Positions 30,651 to 41,955 of a stretch of DNA of 64,000 nt are shown here, piece after piece (position 1 is the stretch's first letter; each line of letters begins with the position of its first letter). The translations under genes were made by a program, and so were the position numbers. A model generated the notes under the pieces. That model was not told where the DNA came from and did no database searches. It saw only the letters and a list, made by a program, of their open reading frames with translations. Source of the stretch: Aldrovandia affinis. Lineage: Eukaryota; Chordata; Actinopteri; Notacanthiformes; Halosauridae. The stretch lies in the NCBI GenBank assembly GCA_029706075.1, contig JAINUG010000020.1, forward strand, positions 6,725,860-6,789,859, written 5' to 3'.

Positions 30651-31061
30651 TTACTGAATGTTTGGGGGATGAATGATGTAAGGGGGACCCCATGTCCCCC
30701 ATGTCCGACCCCATGAACCACGCCTGTTTGTTGCACTTTCTCCCTCTGAAATCCAGGAGGCAGTCTGCTGTAGGTCTGCTCTGCATCTGCTCTGGGACAT
30801 CATTGTATTCATTAGATAGCAGACACACAGCTTTTTTTTCCTTCTGAAAACTTGAGCTGTTAATTTGTGGTGAACACACACTGTTCTCACACACACACTG
30901 TTACACACACGAACACACACAGAGCATTGCCATCTACCTCACTGATGGCCTTGGAGCCTTGCTATAGCCAGCTGGTATCGGCAGTAACTGAAGGTAAACT
31001 GGGCTCTGGAGTCATGCTCTCAGGAAGTCTTATGAGCTGAAATGCATCAGTGCAACACACA

Positions 31062-31106
31062 TGCCTACACACACACACGCACACACACACACACTCACAT
31101 ATACAT

Positions 31107-31150
<44 letters not shown>

Positions 31151-31175
31151 ATATATGCACACACACACACACACA
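31062..31175. repeat. (CA)n microsatellite
   Basis: CA array with short ATATATGCA breaks. Confidence 0.92.
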
Positions 31176-31469
31176 TGACTCTCGCTACCTTTACACCACC
31201 TGAACAACCACACAAGCCAAATAAAATAGCTGTCTCATTCACTGTTTTTCTGCTTTTTGAAAGTGCTGCATTGTCTCTTCGTAAGCCTTGGGAGACAATC
31301 TATATTTTCCATGAATTGAACATGAGTCTCCTCCATCCCTCCATCTCTGAGTCTCCTCCATAATTCCTGCTACTGGTTCCCATTCTGTCTGACAGGTATA
31401 GATCTCTGTGATTCTGTAACAGATATAGATTTCTGTGTTGCTGCTCTGTATTTGTTGGGAGATGTCATT

Positions 31470-31600
31470 GTGCACTAGCCCTGATGGGAATGGGCTGGGA
31501 GTCAGAGAGCAAGAGGAGCTGCGGGTTTGATTCCCAGACGAAACACTGGACCCTTGAGCAAGGCGCTTTCCCAGAATTCCCTGTATGTAAATGGACCTGT
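31470..31600 (+). mobile_element. tRNA-derived SINE (V-SINE-like), partial
   Basis: B-box-like GCGGGTTTGATTCCCAGACG is followed by the core GGACCCTTGAGCAAGGCGCT, which is the conserved central block of this SINE type. The tail is missing. Confidence 0.65.
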
Positions 31601-31899
31601 GAGGTGTGGCTCTGTGAGTTGCCATGGATACGGCCGTGGATGAGGAGTGTGTGATGACATCGGTGATGAGCGTGTTGTCGGGGCAACGCTCCATTCTTGG
31701 CCACTGTATTTGCAGCTGCGTCAGCTCTCATGCACAGCCGGCAGTTTGGGCTGGGGGCTGGGGGCTGGGGGTAGTTGACGTGCTGACTGTGCCACTCTGC
31801 CGGCTCACAGAGGAAGTGAGTCAGGACGTCCCATCTCCTCGCTCGCCCCTTGCTCACATGCTTCACACTCTCATCATGTCCCATCTGGGCTGCAGCCAG

Positions 31900-32060
31900 G
31901 ACAAACACACTCTCTCTCCCCCTCTGTCTCACACACTCTCTGTCCCCCTTTCTTCTCTCTCACGCATTCTCTATCTCATGGTCTCTCTCACGCACTCTCA
32001 CCCTGTCTCTCTCTCTCTCTCTCTATCTCTCATGCTCTCTCACTCTTTGTTTTTTCTTAT
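31900..32060. repeat. (TC)n-rich low-complexity tract
   Basis: TCTCTC runs with CACACTCTC interruptions. Confidence 0.85.
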
Positions 32061-32073
32061 TTTTTCTTTTCAG

Positions 32074-32280
32074 CATATGTGGTCCCATTGGGAATCGAAC
32101 CCACAACCTAAAAGCCACCTTGTATGTAACATTATTTTTGAAATGTATGTGTATGTGTGTGTATTTCTCTGTTGCTGAGCTTCATGATGTGTAAACTTTA
32201 AGGCTCGTTTTTTGTCATTTTCACATTTTAGGCATTTAGCAGACACTCCTATCCAGAGTGACTTACACAGTTTACATTTC
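32074..32280 (-). mobile_element. Reverse SINE pieces
   Basis: 32084-32112 carries the reverse complement of the SINE B-box area (GGGAATCGAACCCACAACCT). 32225-32275 is a reversed L2-like tail (GGCATTTAGCAGACACTCCT, ATCCAGAGTGACTTACACAG). Whether they are one broken copy or two is unclear. Confidence 0.6.
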
Positions 32281-32679
32281 TTGGTAATTGGTGATGTTGG
32301 GGATGATACTGTAAAGTGATTGTGTTGGTGATGATACAGTAAGGTCATTGTGTTGGTGATGTTAGTGATGATACAGTAAGGTGATGGTCATGTTGGTGAT
32401 TATGATGTTAAAGTGGAGCTTGATGACGATGTGGTGGCAGCTGCAGCTTCTTCCGCCCAGTCATTTTCACGCCTATTTAGCAGCTCTGTATTCACACATT
32501 GATTTCTCCATTTATCAATCAGCGAATCAATCTTGTTATCCATCAACCCATCCATCAGCTGCCGACAGGCTTTTAATTGGTGGATAAGCTGGTCAGCTCA
32601 AACTGAGGAGTGATATTGCCAGCTGATGGCACTGGCAGAAGAGGAAGGCGGAGACACTATGCTCCAGTTCACTACATTA

Positions 32680-32890
32680 CAGGCATATAGCAGACACTCT
32701 TATTTAGAATGACTTACACAGTTTACATTCAATCCCAACACAATGTATACAGCTGGATATTTACTGAAGCAATTTACTGGTTAAGCACCTTGCTTAAGGG
32801 TACAACAGCAGTGCCTCACCTGGGAATCGAAGCTGCAACATTGGCGTAACAAGCCCAGTTCCCTAACTATTATACTACACGGCCTGCCTA
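32680..32890 (-). mobile_element. tRNA-derived SINE (V-SINE-like), near full length
   Basis: Read on the minus strand it has the B box (GCTTCGATTCCCAGGTGAGG), the core ACCCTTAAGCAAGGTGCTTA, an ATATCCAGCTGTATACA segment, and the tail GTAAGTCATTCTAAATAAGA then GTCTGCTATATGCC. The plus-strand left edge starts in the tail near TTACAGGCATATAGC. Confidence 0.8.
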
Positions 32891-33498
32891 AGACATAAGC
32901 CTTTATCTAGATGACACATATACAATCAACAACTTCATTACATTGCAGTCAGAGCAGTTGACCCTGCCATCATGATTCTTCCAGGATTTGAATCCAAGAC
33001 CCCTCACACTCAAAGTGAGAATCATGTGACATTTCTTAGCTATAAGTGTATAAACAAGCATCAATATTTTACACAGAGATTTTAAAAACCAGTGTGGTGT
33101 TAATGAAGACACAATCCATGACAGCAAGGGAGGGCCTCGAAGCGTCAAGAAAAATGTGTGCAGGAATAGAGGGAGAAAGAGAAGTACAGAAAGTAAGGTA
33201 AAGCATGCAGCAGGCTTGTGCTGAGGAGACAGTGAACAGTATGTGGCAAAGCATTTCAGGTAAAAATAATTTTCAGGAAGTAGAGCAGGTTCTAGTTTGA
33301 ACCCTGCAGCCCCATTGCTGACCTCTGACCTCTTACCCTGCACCAGGGGTCAAGTGACTGGGTCCCATTTTCATGGATTTATGTTGTAACTGGAAGGCTT
33401 TCATCTCTCAGTCAATTAACAATCTCATTAACAGAGCTGGTCATTAAATTAGTTGGAGGGGCTGTTTATATAATTATCTGGCATGGGGTTGCATTGAG

Positions 33499-33586
33499 TG
33501 TGTGTTTGTGTGTGCGTATGTGTGTATTAGTGTGTGTATGTGTGTATTAGTGTGTGTGTCTGTCTATGTGAGTGTGTGAGTGTGTG
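33499..33586. repeat. (TG)n microsatellite running into the assembly gap
   Basis: Imperfect TG with TGTATTAG interruptions, ending exactly where the Ns start. Confidence 0.92.
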
Positions 33587-33686
33587 NNNNNNNNNNNNNN
33601 NNNNNNNNNNNNNNNNNNNNNNNNNNNNNNNNNNNNNNNNNNNNNNNNNNNNNNNNNNNNNNNNNNNNNNNNNNNNNNNNNNNNNN
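33587..33686. other. Assembly gap (100 N)
   Basis: Exactly 100 unknown bases, the usual placeholder size for a gap of unknown length. It interrupts a TG array, so the break is probably repeat-caused. The right flank is unrelated sequence. Confidence 0.98.
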
Positions 33687-33782
33687 TCCAGGAACATGAA
33701 GGAAGGAAGCGTGAAGACACCACAGGGTGGGGGAGCACAGCTCCAATCCTGGGAGGTTCCAACCAATCATTCTGCCATCAAT

Positions 33783-34150
33783 AATAAGAATAAGAATATC
33801 TTATTTATTTGTATAGTGCCTTTCCAGTGCTACAGCACAAAGTTATTAACAAAATTAAAGTAAATAAATAAAAACAGGAGAGATTAAAAAGATAAAAAGA
33901 TTTGTGAAGGTACAGACAAAGTTAAAAGATTGTAAAAGCAATTTTATAAAAGTGTGTTTTTCAAAGGGTTTTAAAAAAGGACTGTTCTAAAATCTACTAG
34001 AAGGAAGCAGCCAACAACGCCTTATCAGACGGATCTAAGTGGGCGACTGGTGTGATAAGTGCCTAGGAGCTCAGCGATATATTCAGGTGCCAAGCCATGC
34101 ATTGCTTTGTAAGCAATTAATAGACTTTTCAAATCAATTCTGACCAGATG
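33783..34150 (-). repeat. Dispersed retroelement 3' part, reverse orientation
   Basis: Opens with ATAATAAGAATAAGAATATC and TTATTTGTATAGTGCCTTTC (reverse of a GAAAGGCACTATACAAATAA tail). It later includes AAGCCATGCATTGCTTTGTA and AATCAATTCTGACCAGATGC, typical of a known class of teleost dispersed repeats. Confidence 0.6.
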
Positions 34151-34254
34151 CTAGCTCACTCCTATATCGGACCACAGTGAAAAACTTTCACCAAGGATAC
34201 ATGTGCAGTCTGCAGCTGTAGCTCATGACTTTACCAAAAATGTCAGATATGGCA

Positions 34255-34530
34255 TGATTACTGCGGTCTGATAGCATCATTACAGTCTGCTAGCATTACT
34301 CTAGTGTGTCAGCATCATTGCAGTCTGCTAGCATTACTGCATTCTCTTAGCATTACTGCATTATTGCATTGTGTTAGCATTGCTACAGAGTGTTACTGCA
34401 GTGTGTTAGCATTGCTACAGAGTGTTACTGCAGTCTTTTAGCATTGCTGCACAGTGTTAGCATTGCTACAAAGTGTTACTGCAGTGTGTTAGCATTGCTG
34501 CATCATGTCAGCATTGCTGCAGTTTGTGAT
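34255..34530. repeat. Degenerate tandem repeat built on GTTAGCATTGCTGCAG
   Basis: About 15 irregular units containing TTAGCATTGCTACAGAG or AGCATTACTGCAGTCT. The period varies, so a single unit length cannot be given. Confidence 0.8.
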
Positions 34531-34661
34531 GTTGTGATGTTCATGTCTCATGGTTACACCACAGACCTTCACTGCCTCAGATCAGAACAATTAGGTCTGA
34601 TTCATTTCTCCTGAGAGGAAAATACACGTTACCTCTAGATCTGCCTTGAAATGTAGTTAGA

Positions 34662-35220
34662 TACAGTCCCAGTCAAAAGTTTGAGTACACCTTCCATCCG
34701 GATTATGGCTAATAGGGCACTCCTTCATTCTTCAGCAAGATAACGACCCAAAAAACACCTTGAAATTGTGCAAGAACTATCTGGTGAAGGAGGAATGTGA
34801 AGGACAACTCAAACTAATGACCTGGCCTGCCCAGTGTCCAGACCTCAATCCCATACAACTTGTATGGGACAAACTGGACAGAAGAGGCAAAGCAAAGCAA
34901 CCCACAAGTGTCTCTGGGAATTGCTGCAGGACAGCTGGGAAGACATGTCGGGTGATTTCCTGCTGAAACCTATAAACTGAATGGCCCGTGTTTGTGAGGC
35001 TGTTATCACGGCAAAGGGTGGCTATTTTGAAGAATCCAAGATTCAATTTTCAATACAATTTTCTTGAACATTGCTTTGATGTTCCTTTTGTTTATTGTTA
35101 CATGTGTTTTTTTTGTCATTCTCAAGTATTTACAAAAACTTATATAGTGTAAAACATTGTCAATTATGAGATAAGCCTAGTTTCGAGCAGGTGTACTTAA
35201 ACTTTTGACTGGTACTGTAT
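34662..35220 (+). mobile_element. Tc1-type transposon, internally deleted (family D)
   Basis: Termini TACAGTCCCAGTCAAAAGTT and AACTTTTGACTGGTACTGTA are inverted repeats. The interior keeps only a transposase C-terminal part, with LQQDNDPKNT-like and CPDLNPIQLVWDKLDRR segments around 34735-34890, in more than one frame. About 560 bp against roughly 1.3-1.6 kb for a full element. Confidence 0.9.
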
Positions 35221-36060
35221 ATTCCTGGGGGCATTGGGTTGCTTGCTGTACACAAAGCTAGCAACATCTGGCTAGCTAATCACCCCTACTATTACATGTC
35301 AAGTCCTGTCAATTCAACCAATGCATATTTTACCATCCACAGCGAAACATTATGATTGGTTCTCAGCTATAATGGCGTGTGACAGATTCTCTCCTTTTGG
35401 GGTTCCTGTTGAGGGCTTGTTCCTTTCTTCCTGCACTGGGAGAGAGCGCCCCCCTGTTCAGAGAACATAGTTGAAATGTAATACACTGACCATAAATCTG
35501 TTCACACAAAAAAGCCACGGCCAACTCATGACTTACACCACTGTGCAGAAATAATTACAAGCCTTCTGCTTAAGTATCAGTTTGCTTCACTTTGTGGGTT
35601 AAAAGAAAAACTTCTTCCACTGAGGAGATAACATAAATATATGCTAGTTGCGGAGCAGGGTTTTGATTTTTGCGGTCTCTGTTCCAGCTTATTCCTGTCG
35701 TTGTTAGCAGCGCTTGCACTCTCTTTTTCTTTCACACAACTTTATCAGTGCAATATTTGTCCTCTGCAATGGTATGCTGTGGGCTCATTTTTACATCAAT
35801 ATATTTGCTGGATATGAACAGGGGTGTTGGAAAAAAAGACCTGCCACCCTTGTGTTTTCTGTTGTTTTGGCTCTGGCCTGTACAATTAGGTGATGATTGA
35901 TGAATAATTTCGTTCATATTTTCATTTATGGTTTTTTTTACTGTTCAGAACCAAAACATGTGTGTAAGTATTGCATTTATGCCTGCAAGCATTTTGCGGA
36001 AACATTTAGGGACTTTTTGTGGAAACATTAATTAACATAGGCTAACATGCATTCATTGTA
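35221..36060. other. Intergenic, no gene seen
   Basis: AT-rich, with no recognised exon or repeat. Confidence 0.5.
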
Positions 36061-36066
36061 TTACAC

Positions 36067-36130
36067 CCACAGTACATTACAAACATTTAGCAGAAGCTCT
36101 TATCCAGAGCAACTTACACATGCTCCTTAC
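36067..36130 (-). repeat. Reverse L2-like SINE/LINE tail
   Basis: AAACATTTAGCAGAAGCTCT and TATCCAGAGCAACTTACACA. The next 80 bp (TGGTAGAGTG..., GCAAGTTCAAATCCC) may be a diverged SINE head. Confidence 0.6.
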
Positions 36131-36469
36131 ATACAATCTTAGTGGTAGAGTGCCCTGGTGGTGGGAGACCAGAAGGCTGCAAGTTCAAATCCCTCTCACA
36201 ACTCAACTCCTCTCGCAGCGCACAGTTTATGAACAACTGCTCTAAAAACGGTGATATACTGCTAATGATATTATTAGCCCATCACAGACACCAGAGCACT
36301 AATTACTACAAAAAGCTGTATATATGCTGCGCTATGGGAATGTCTACTTAAAGAGAAGAAGAGTGTGTGCGTGGGAGCGCGTTTGATTCATACGGTACTT
36401 GATCTATTTTCCAGGACCCTCCCGGTACCACACCAAAAGATTGTGCGGAGAACACGTTTAAACAATTCC

Positions 36470-36655
36470 CAAACGCTCGCAGCGGGAGGGGGAGGAGAGA
36501 TTTGCGCAGCTGTGGGAGCCAGGCTTTGGCCCCGCCCATTTATAGCGCCCTGCCGTGTGAGCGGCCGCTGGGAGGTTTCTCACACCCCAGCGGTCCCCTC
36601 TGCGCTGTGGGTTTGGGGGCCAGATCTATTTTAGAGCTCCCGCTACCACTCTCTC

Positions 36656-36660
<5 letters not shown>
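36470..36660 (+). promoter_or_regulatory. Candidate orphan promoter (GC box and TATA-like)
   Basis: GCCCCGCCCATTTATAGCGC places a GC box 5' of a TATA-like ATTTATAG near 36540, within locally CpG-rich DNA (GAGCGGCCGCTGGG) that stands out from its AT-rich surroundings. No exon is recognised downstream before the TC tract at 36652-36690. Confidence 0.3.
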
Positions 36661-36688
<28 letters not shown>

Positions 36689-36725
36689 CACCCTCTCCCT
36701 TCCATCTGTCTTCCCCCCCTCGCTC
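36652..36725. repeat. (TC)n tract
   Basis: TCTCTC with CTTTCTC breaks. Confidence 0.85.
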
Positions 36726-36758
36726 CCTCATTTGAAGCTGCCTTCCTCCCACTGGCTT

Positions 36759-36830
36759 ACATTTACATGATGTTGGAGCGTCATTTAAGCGTACGCTCTT
36801 ATCCGGAGCGAGTTACAACACAAGAGCACG
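36759..36830 (-). repeat. Reverse L2-like SINE/LINE tail
   Basis: TTACATTTACATGATGTTGG, then GTACGCTCTTATCCGGAGCG. Diverged. Confidence 0.55.
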
Positions 36831-37231
36831 TAAGCACATCCACGTGAGCTTTATGAGCGGCAGGGACACAGGTCTGGCTAACAACACTCCCAGACCAATG
36901 AGTGTACGACCAACATCACTACAGCGCTACTGCAAGGTATCTATGCCAATGTAAAAAGAACCACAGCTCAAATTGTAAATATATTCAATATCATAATATA
37001 ACAAAGAGACACCAGGGACACGAAGGAACTTCAACATAGTCAGGGTATCTTTGCATTTGCTGGCTACACAAAGCTTAACAAAGGCAATTACGGCTAACCT
37101 GTCTCATGACAGTAGTTATCAACTGGCTCTGTCAACCCTGGTTTTTCCAATCGAGCTATGAGCGCGTGCACACAAAAGGGGCGGCGTTTGTAACACAGCC
37201 AATCGCATGCAACATGGAGAGATCCAGAGCC

Positions 37232-38010
37232 CTGTTTCACGAAGCAGGATTGGTGGGTTAGCAAGCTAACTTTGGGTTTAACCCTGGGTTTTCGGTCTCA
37301 TGACTGGCTCACCCAGGACTGCGGGTGATGGGAATGTGAATGCAATCTATTGCACTAATCACTCGGTAATCATATGAGAAAATTACACCACACTTAATAT
37401 GCAACAGTAAGTTTTATTCATTATTGATAACTATTATGGTGGCTTATATGTGGCTCACCCTCATCAATGAAAACAAAGCAAACAGGCAAACAAAGCAAAA
37501 AAAGCAACAAGCAACAAAAAAACAAGCAAAAAAAGAAAGAAAGAAAGAAACAGACAAAAAAGAAAAGACATTATGCTATAAAATAAAATACAGAAAACAA
37601 ACAAACAAAAAATATAAAAAAATAAACATGAATGAAGTGTGTTTGTGTGTGTGCATGTGAGTTAGTGTGTGCGCGCATGCATATAAATACGAGCATGTGT
37701 GTGTATGTGTGCATTGTAAACCTAATTACTGGCTTGGTTAATCAGAAATGTCCTTAAGTTCTTCTTAGAGATGTTGAGCGAGGAAGATTCTAAAGCAATG
37801 TTAAGATGATTGTTCCAGGTTATTTGGAATTTTAGGATTTGATTCATTAGCCTGAATTTAACCTACTCTGGAGCAGGTTAGGTTCGCAGCATAAGTTACC
37901 ACGGCGAAGCAAACCGGTTAAAAGTGAACCATAGTTGTGAGACTGAAAACCCAGGGTTAAACCCAAAGTTAGCTCGCTAACCCACTAATCCTGCTTTGTG
38001 AGACAGGCCC
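37232..38010. mobile_element. Non-coding element with ~65-bp inverted ends
   Basis: Left arm CCTGTTTCACGAAGCAGGAT and CTAACTTTGGGTTTAACCCT; the right arm is the reverse complement with few mismatches (AGGGTTAAACCCAAAGTTAG, ATCCTGCTTTGTGAGACAGG). The roughly 640 bp between them is A-rich with no transposase. Likely a non-autonomous DNA transposon of a class common in teleosts; superfamily not determined. Confidence 0.75.
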
Positions 38011-39029
38011 CAGAATCGACGCGTCACCTGCATTTATGAAAGGTAGCAAGTAAACAATAACATAAATCACAAAATTAGATTATCCCAAATAACTTCCAGT
38101 GGGAAGTGAGGGTGGGGGAACCCTGCCTCACAAAGCACAGGTCTCGTGTAATCACGTACGAGTGTCTGAAAGTCACCGTATGCGGGGTTTGAGTGGGCGT
38201 GACCACAGTTTCTCACCGTACACTCTCACAGGGTCGCTGCGACGTTGCAGTGACATTATCTTGATCTTGCTTCTACCGGTTTCATTCTGAGAGGTTTTTT
38301 TTGTGTTTGCGGGACTGGCGGTCATAGAAGCTGGTTTCACTGAAGTCAGTAGATTCTGGCGTTAGTGGTTCTTGGGAACGCTGTGGAAACTGCTGAGTCA
38401 GAGGCCGCTCCCAGCATTGCGTTTTACTGCCTGCAGCAGGAAGTACATTTTACATTTTACAGATAAATATGTATGTATGTTCCTCTATGGATTAGTTATT
38501 TTTATACTTGTATTTGAATGCTCTCCAGATCAAATCTCAAATCAATTGTAAAATGTTATGAATATGTTGTTTTTATGTCCTTTATTTTCTTTTTATGATG
38601 TACAGACCAAATAAAAATTCAAGAATAATATTCAAACTAATTGAAATCAAATCAAGGTCTGTGTTTTAATTTGTTCATTACAGTATGACCTTGAATGTGA
38701 TTTTGACCTTGTTCCACCACTCAAATTTAATTGGCTGATGGACTGGTGAATTTAAAAGTTGATTGGCTGGTTATCATGTAATGTTGTGGACTCTTTCTTG
38801 GAGGGGGGGTTCCCAAACCTGAGCTCACAACCCACTCAATGAGCCAATATACAAGACACACTTTCAAATGTGGAATTAAATGCTTTTAACATGCCAAAGA
38901 AACTGAATTTACACTGTAAGGAGTATAGTGTCTGAAATTAAGGCAGTGTGTTTAATTTGATTGATATGAATGTTTATGGAAAATTAATTACATATGGTTA
39001 TCTCACAGCCCACTTCAACCCCTTTCACA
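38011..39029. other. Intergenic, no gene seen
   Basis: Nothing recognised. Confidence 0.5.
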
Positions 39030-39031
39030 TC

Positions 39032-39332
39032 ATACGTGTGTGTGTCTATGTGTGTGCGTGCGTGTGCATGTGTGTGTGCGTGTTTGTGTGGGGAGGTGTA
39101 TGTGTGTGTGTGCATGCGTGCGTGCATGTGTAAGAGTGTGTGTGTGTGTGCGTGTGTATGTGCGTGTTTGTGTATGTGTGTGTGTGTGTGTGTGACTGTG
39201 TGTGTATATGTGTGTAAGAGTGTATGTGTGTGAGCGTGTGTGTGAGAGTGTATGTGTGTGCGTGTGTGTGAGAGTGTATGTGTGTCTGTGTGTGTGTGTG
39301 AGTGTATGTGCGTGTGTGTGAGAGTGTGAGAG

Positions 39333-39364
<32 letters not shown>

Positions 39365-39365
39365 G
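39032..39365. repeat. (TG)n microsatellite, ~330 bp
   Basis: Imperfect TG with GTGAGAGTGTATG higher-order steps. Confidence 0.93.
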
Positions 39366-39723
39366 GGAGGTGTATTTTCTGAGCTTTGTGGCCGCAGTGA
39401 AATCTAGGCCCAGACCTGGCATGGAGCCCCGCCCACCTTCATTCCAGATGTTACCATGACGGCGGGCGCTGCTCATGGGTGGTATCCTGGCAACCTGTCA
39501 GGAATTGGGGAGAAGTGATGGGCTGGGGGGCTGGACTCCAAAGAGGAGAGAGAGTGGGGCATGACATGAGTTTGTATTGAGATTGTAAGAATGCTGCAAA
39601 TGCAACACATATGCTCTCTTTTCATACTGATAAAGGCACTGGAATTTAGCTGAACCAAACACGTCTTTAGATATTACAGATAAAGAAGCTATATTTCCTG
39701 TCACTGGGAGATGTACGGCTCTA

Positions 39724-39876
39724 TGTGTGTATGTCCTTGTGTGCACGTATGTGTGTGTGTGTTTATGTATACATGCATGTGTGTGTGTGTGTGTGTGTTT
39801 GCATGTGTGTGTGTGCACATCTGTGTATGTATGTGCATGTGTGTGTTCTCGTATGCATGCGTGTATGTATATGTGT

Positions 39877-39927
<51 letters not shown>

Positions 39928-40095
39928 TGTATGCATGTATGTGTGCATGTCTGTGCATGTATGTGCATGTGTGTGTTCTCGTATGCATCTGTGTGTGTGC
40001 GTGTGTGTGTGTGTGTGCATGTCTGTGCCTGTAGGTGCATTTGCATGTGTGCATGTGTTTGTGTATTCATGTACTGTATGTGTGCATGTGCTTAT
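39724..40095. repeat. (TG)n microsatellite with an internal larger duplication
   Basis: The phrase ATGTGCATGTGTGTGTTCTC followed by GTATGCAT occurs at about 39831 and again at about 39961, so part of the array was duplicated as a block of about 130 bp. Confidence 0.9.
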
Positions 40096-40180
40096 TTCTT
40101 TTTTTAAATCTTTTTTTCCTGTATTTTTCCATTGAAGGGAAGCAGCCTGGTTTTCATTTTCACTCCTTGTGCCCTGTCCT

Positions 40181-40308
40181 CCAGACTACAATTAAAACTG
40201 TGGCTCTGCCTCCTCCAGAATGCTCCAGACTGCTCCAGACTACAATTAAAACTGTGGCTCTGCCTCTTCCAGACTGCTCCAGACTGCACTGAAAGCTGTG
40301 GCTCTGCT
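40181..40308. repeat. Tandem repeat, 54/44-bp units
   Basis: CCAGACTACAATTAAAACTG begins at 40181 and 40235, with a shortened third unit at 40279 (CCAGACTGCACTGAAAGCTG). Confidence 0.88.
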
Positions 40309-40904
40309 CTGCCACTCTAATGACCACTGATATTCGGCAGTACCCCAATGCCTCCGCCCAACCCCAAATCCACTAGACAGGATTCTGCATGTTGGGCTTC
40401 TACCTCAGTGGCTCAAACTAAAGAAAACACCAGTCATCTAGGATAAGATAAAAAAATATACATAATTTTCTTTTGGGGGGTTGGGAGTATAACGTTTTCT
40501 TAAAAAAAAAAACACTAACAGCAGGAGTGACAAAGTAAATTAGAAAGTAAACACACACACAAACACACACATTTGAACTCAAACTCAAAACAACAGAGAA
40601 CAGAAGTGTTGGGTCAGATCCCAGTAACATTGGTCATGTGGTCTTTCATCTGGTAGGAGAACTGTTTCATTTTCGGATGCAGATGCAAGGAAAACTACTG
40701 AGAATCAAAGTCTTTCTATGACCTTCTATCTCACTCTGTTTTACTGGATCACACGGGCAGTGAGACTGAGATGGGGTGGGGGGAAGGGCTGAAACAGCAA
40801 GTTTGCATTTCCTTGAACAGAAAAAAAAAAAAAAACAGAAACAGAAACAGAAGCTAGCCACAGGAACAGTGAAGTGTTGGACAGTGCAGTTTCACTGAGT
40901 GTTT

Positions 40905-40998
40905 GTGAGTGAGTGTGCATATAATATAGTGTGTGCGTGTGCGAGTGTGTGTGTGTGCGTGTGTTTGTGTATGTGTGTGTGAGTGTGTGTGAGTGTGT

Positions 40999-41037
<39 letters not shown>

Positions 41038-41100
41038 TGTGTATGTGTGTGTGAGTGTGTGTGTCTGTGTCTGTGTATGTGTGTGTGTGTGAGTGCACAG
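40905..41100. repeat. (TG)n microsatellite
   Basis: TG with regular GTGAGTG and GTCTGTG breaks. Confidence 0.93.
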
Positions 41101-41595
41101 TATGTGTGTTTGGGCAGTTCTTGCTCCAGGCTTAGGCTCCTACCCCCCAACACTGAGGTAGACTTGTCTGCACCTGTCTCTGCACCACCCCTTAGCCTTT
41201 AGCCTTTAACCCTTAGCTGCATGATACACCGGAGACTGACCTGGGCACACTGACCTGTTGTCAGGTCTAAAATACAAGGGCAGCTAACCACACTCAAACG
41301 AATGGGTTTGGAAGGGATGGGCTTAGATGGGCTTCACCCTCCAGCAATTAAACAGCAATCAACTTGCAGAGGGAGGACAGGACGTAACGCACGTCATTGC
41401 ATTCAACCATCAAGACAACATTTTCTTTAGAGCTTGAATAATGAATAAAAAAATTCTCAAAAAATGTTTTCAGAGAAATAATAGCAATTTTTTAATACTG
41501 TTTTCTGGGCATGTGCAGCATATGTCCATGGCTGTAGTCTAAACACCAGCCTGGTGAGCTTGTAAGCACCGTCACTTACAATAAGAGCACTTTAG

Positions 41596-41955
41596 ATACA
41601 AGTGTACACTTAACATATGAGTGTGTAATGAGCATACAAGTGCACACTTAACATACAAGTGCACACCTAACATACGAGTGCACACTTAACATATGAGTGT
41701 ACACTTAATATATGAGTGCACATTTAACATATGAGTGTGTACTGAGCATACAAGTGTACACTTAATATACGAGTGTGTACTGAGCATACAAGTGCACACT
41801 TAAAATACCAGTGTACACTTAACATATGAGTGTATACTGAGCATACAAGTGTACACTTAACATACGAGTGCACACTTAATATATGAGTGCACATTTAACA
41901 TATGAGTGTGTACTGAACATACAAGTGTACACTTAACATACAAGTTTGACTGAGC
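41596..41955. repeat. Minisatellite, ~19-20 bp unit, about 18 copies
   Basis: Variants of ACATACAAGTGCACACTTA and ACATATGAGTGTGTACTGAG alternate irregularly. Most units contain AGTGTACACTTA or AGTGCACACTTA. Confidence 0.9.
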
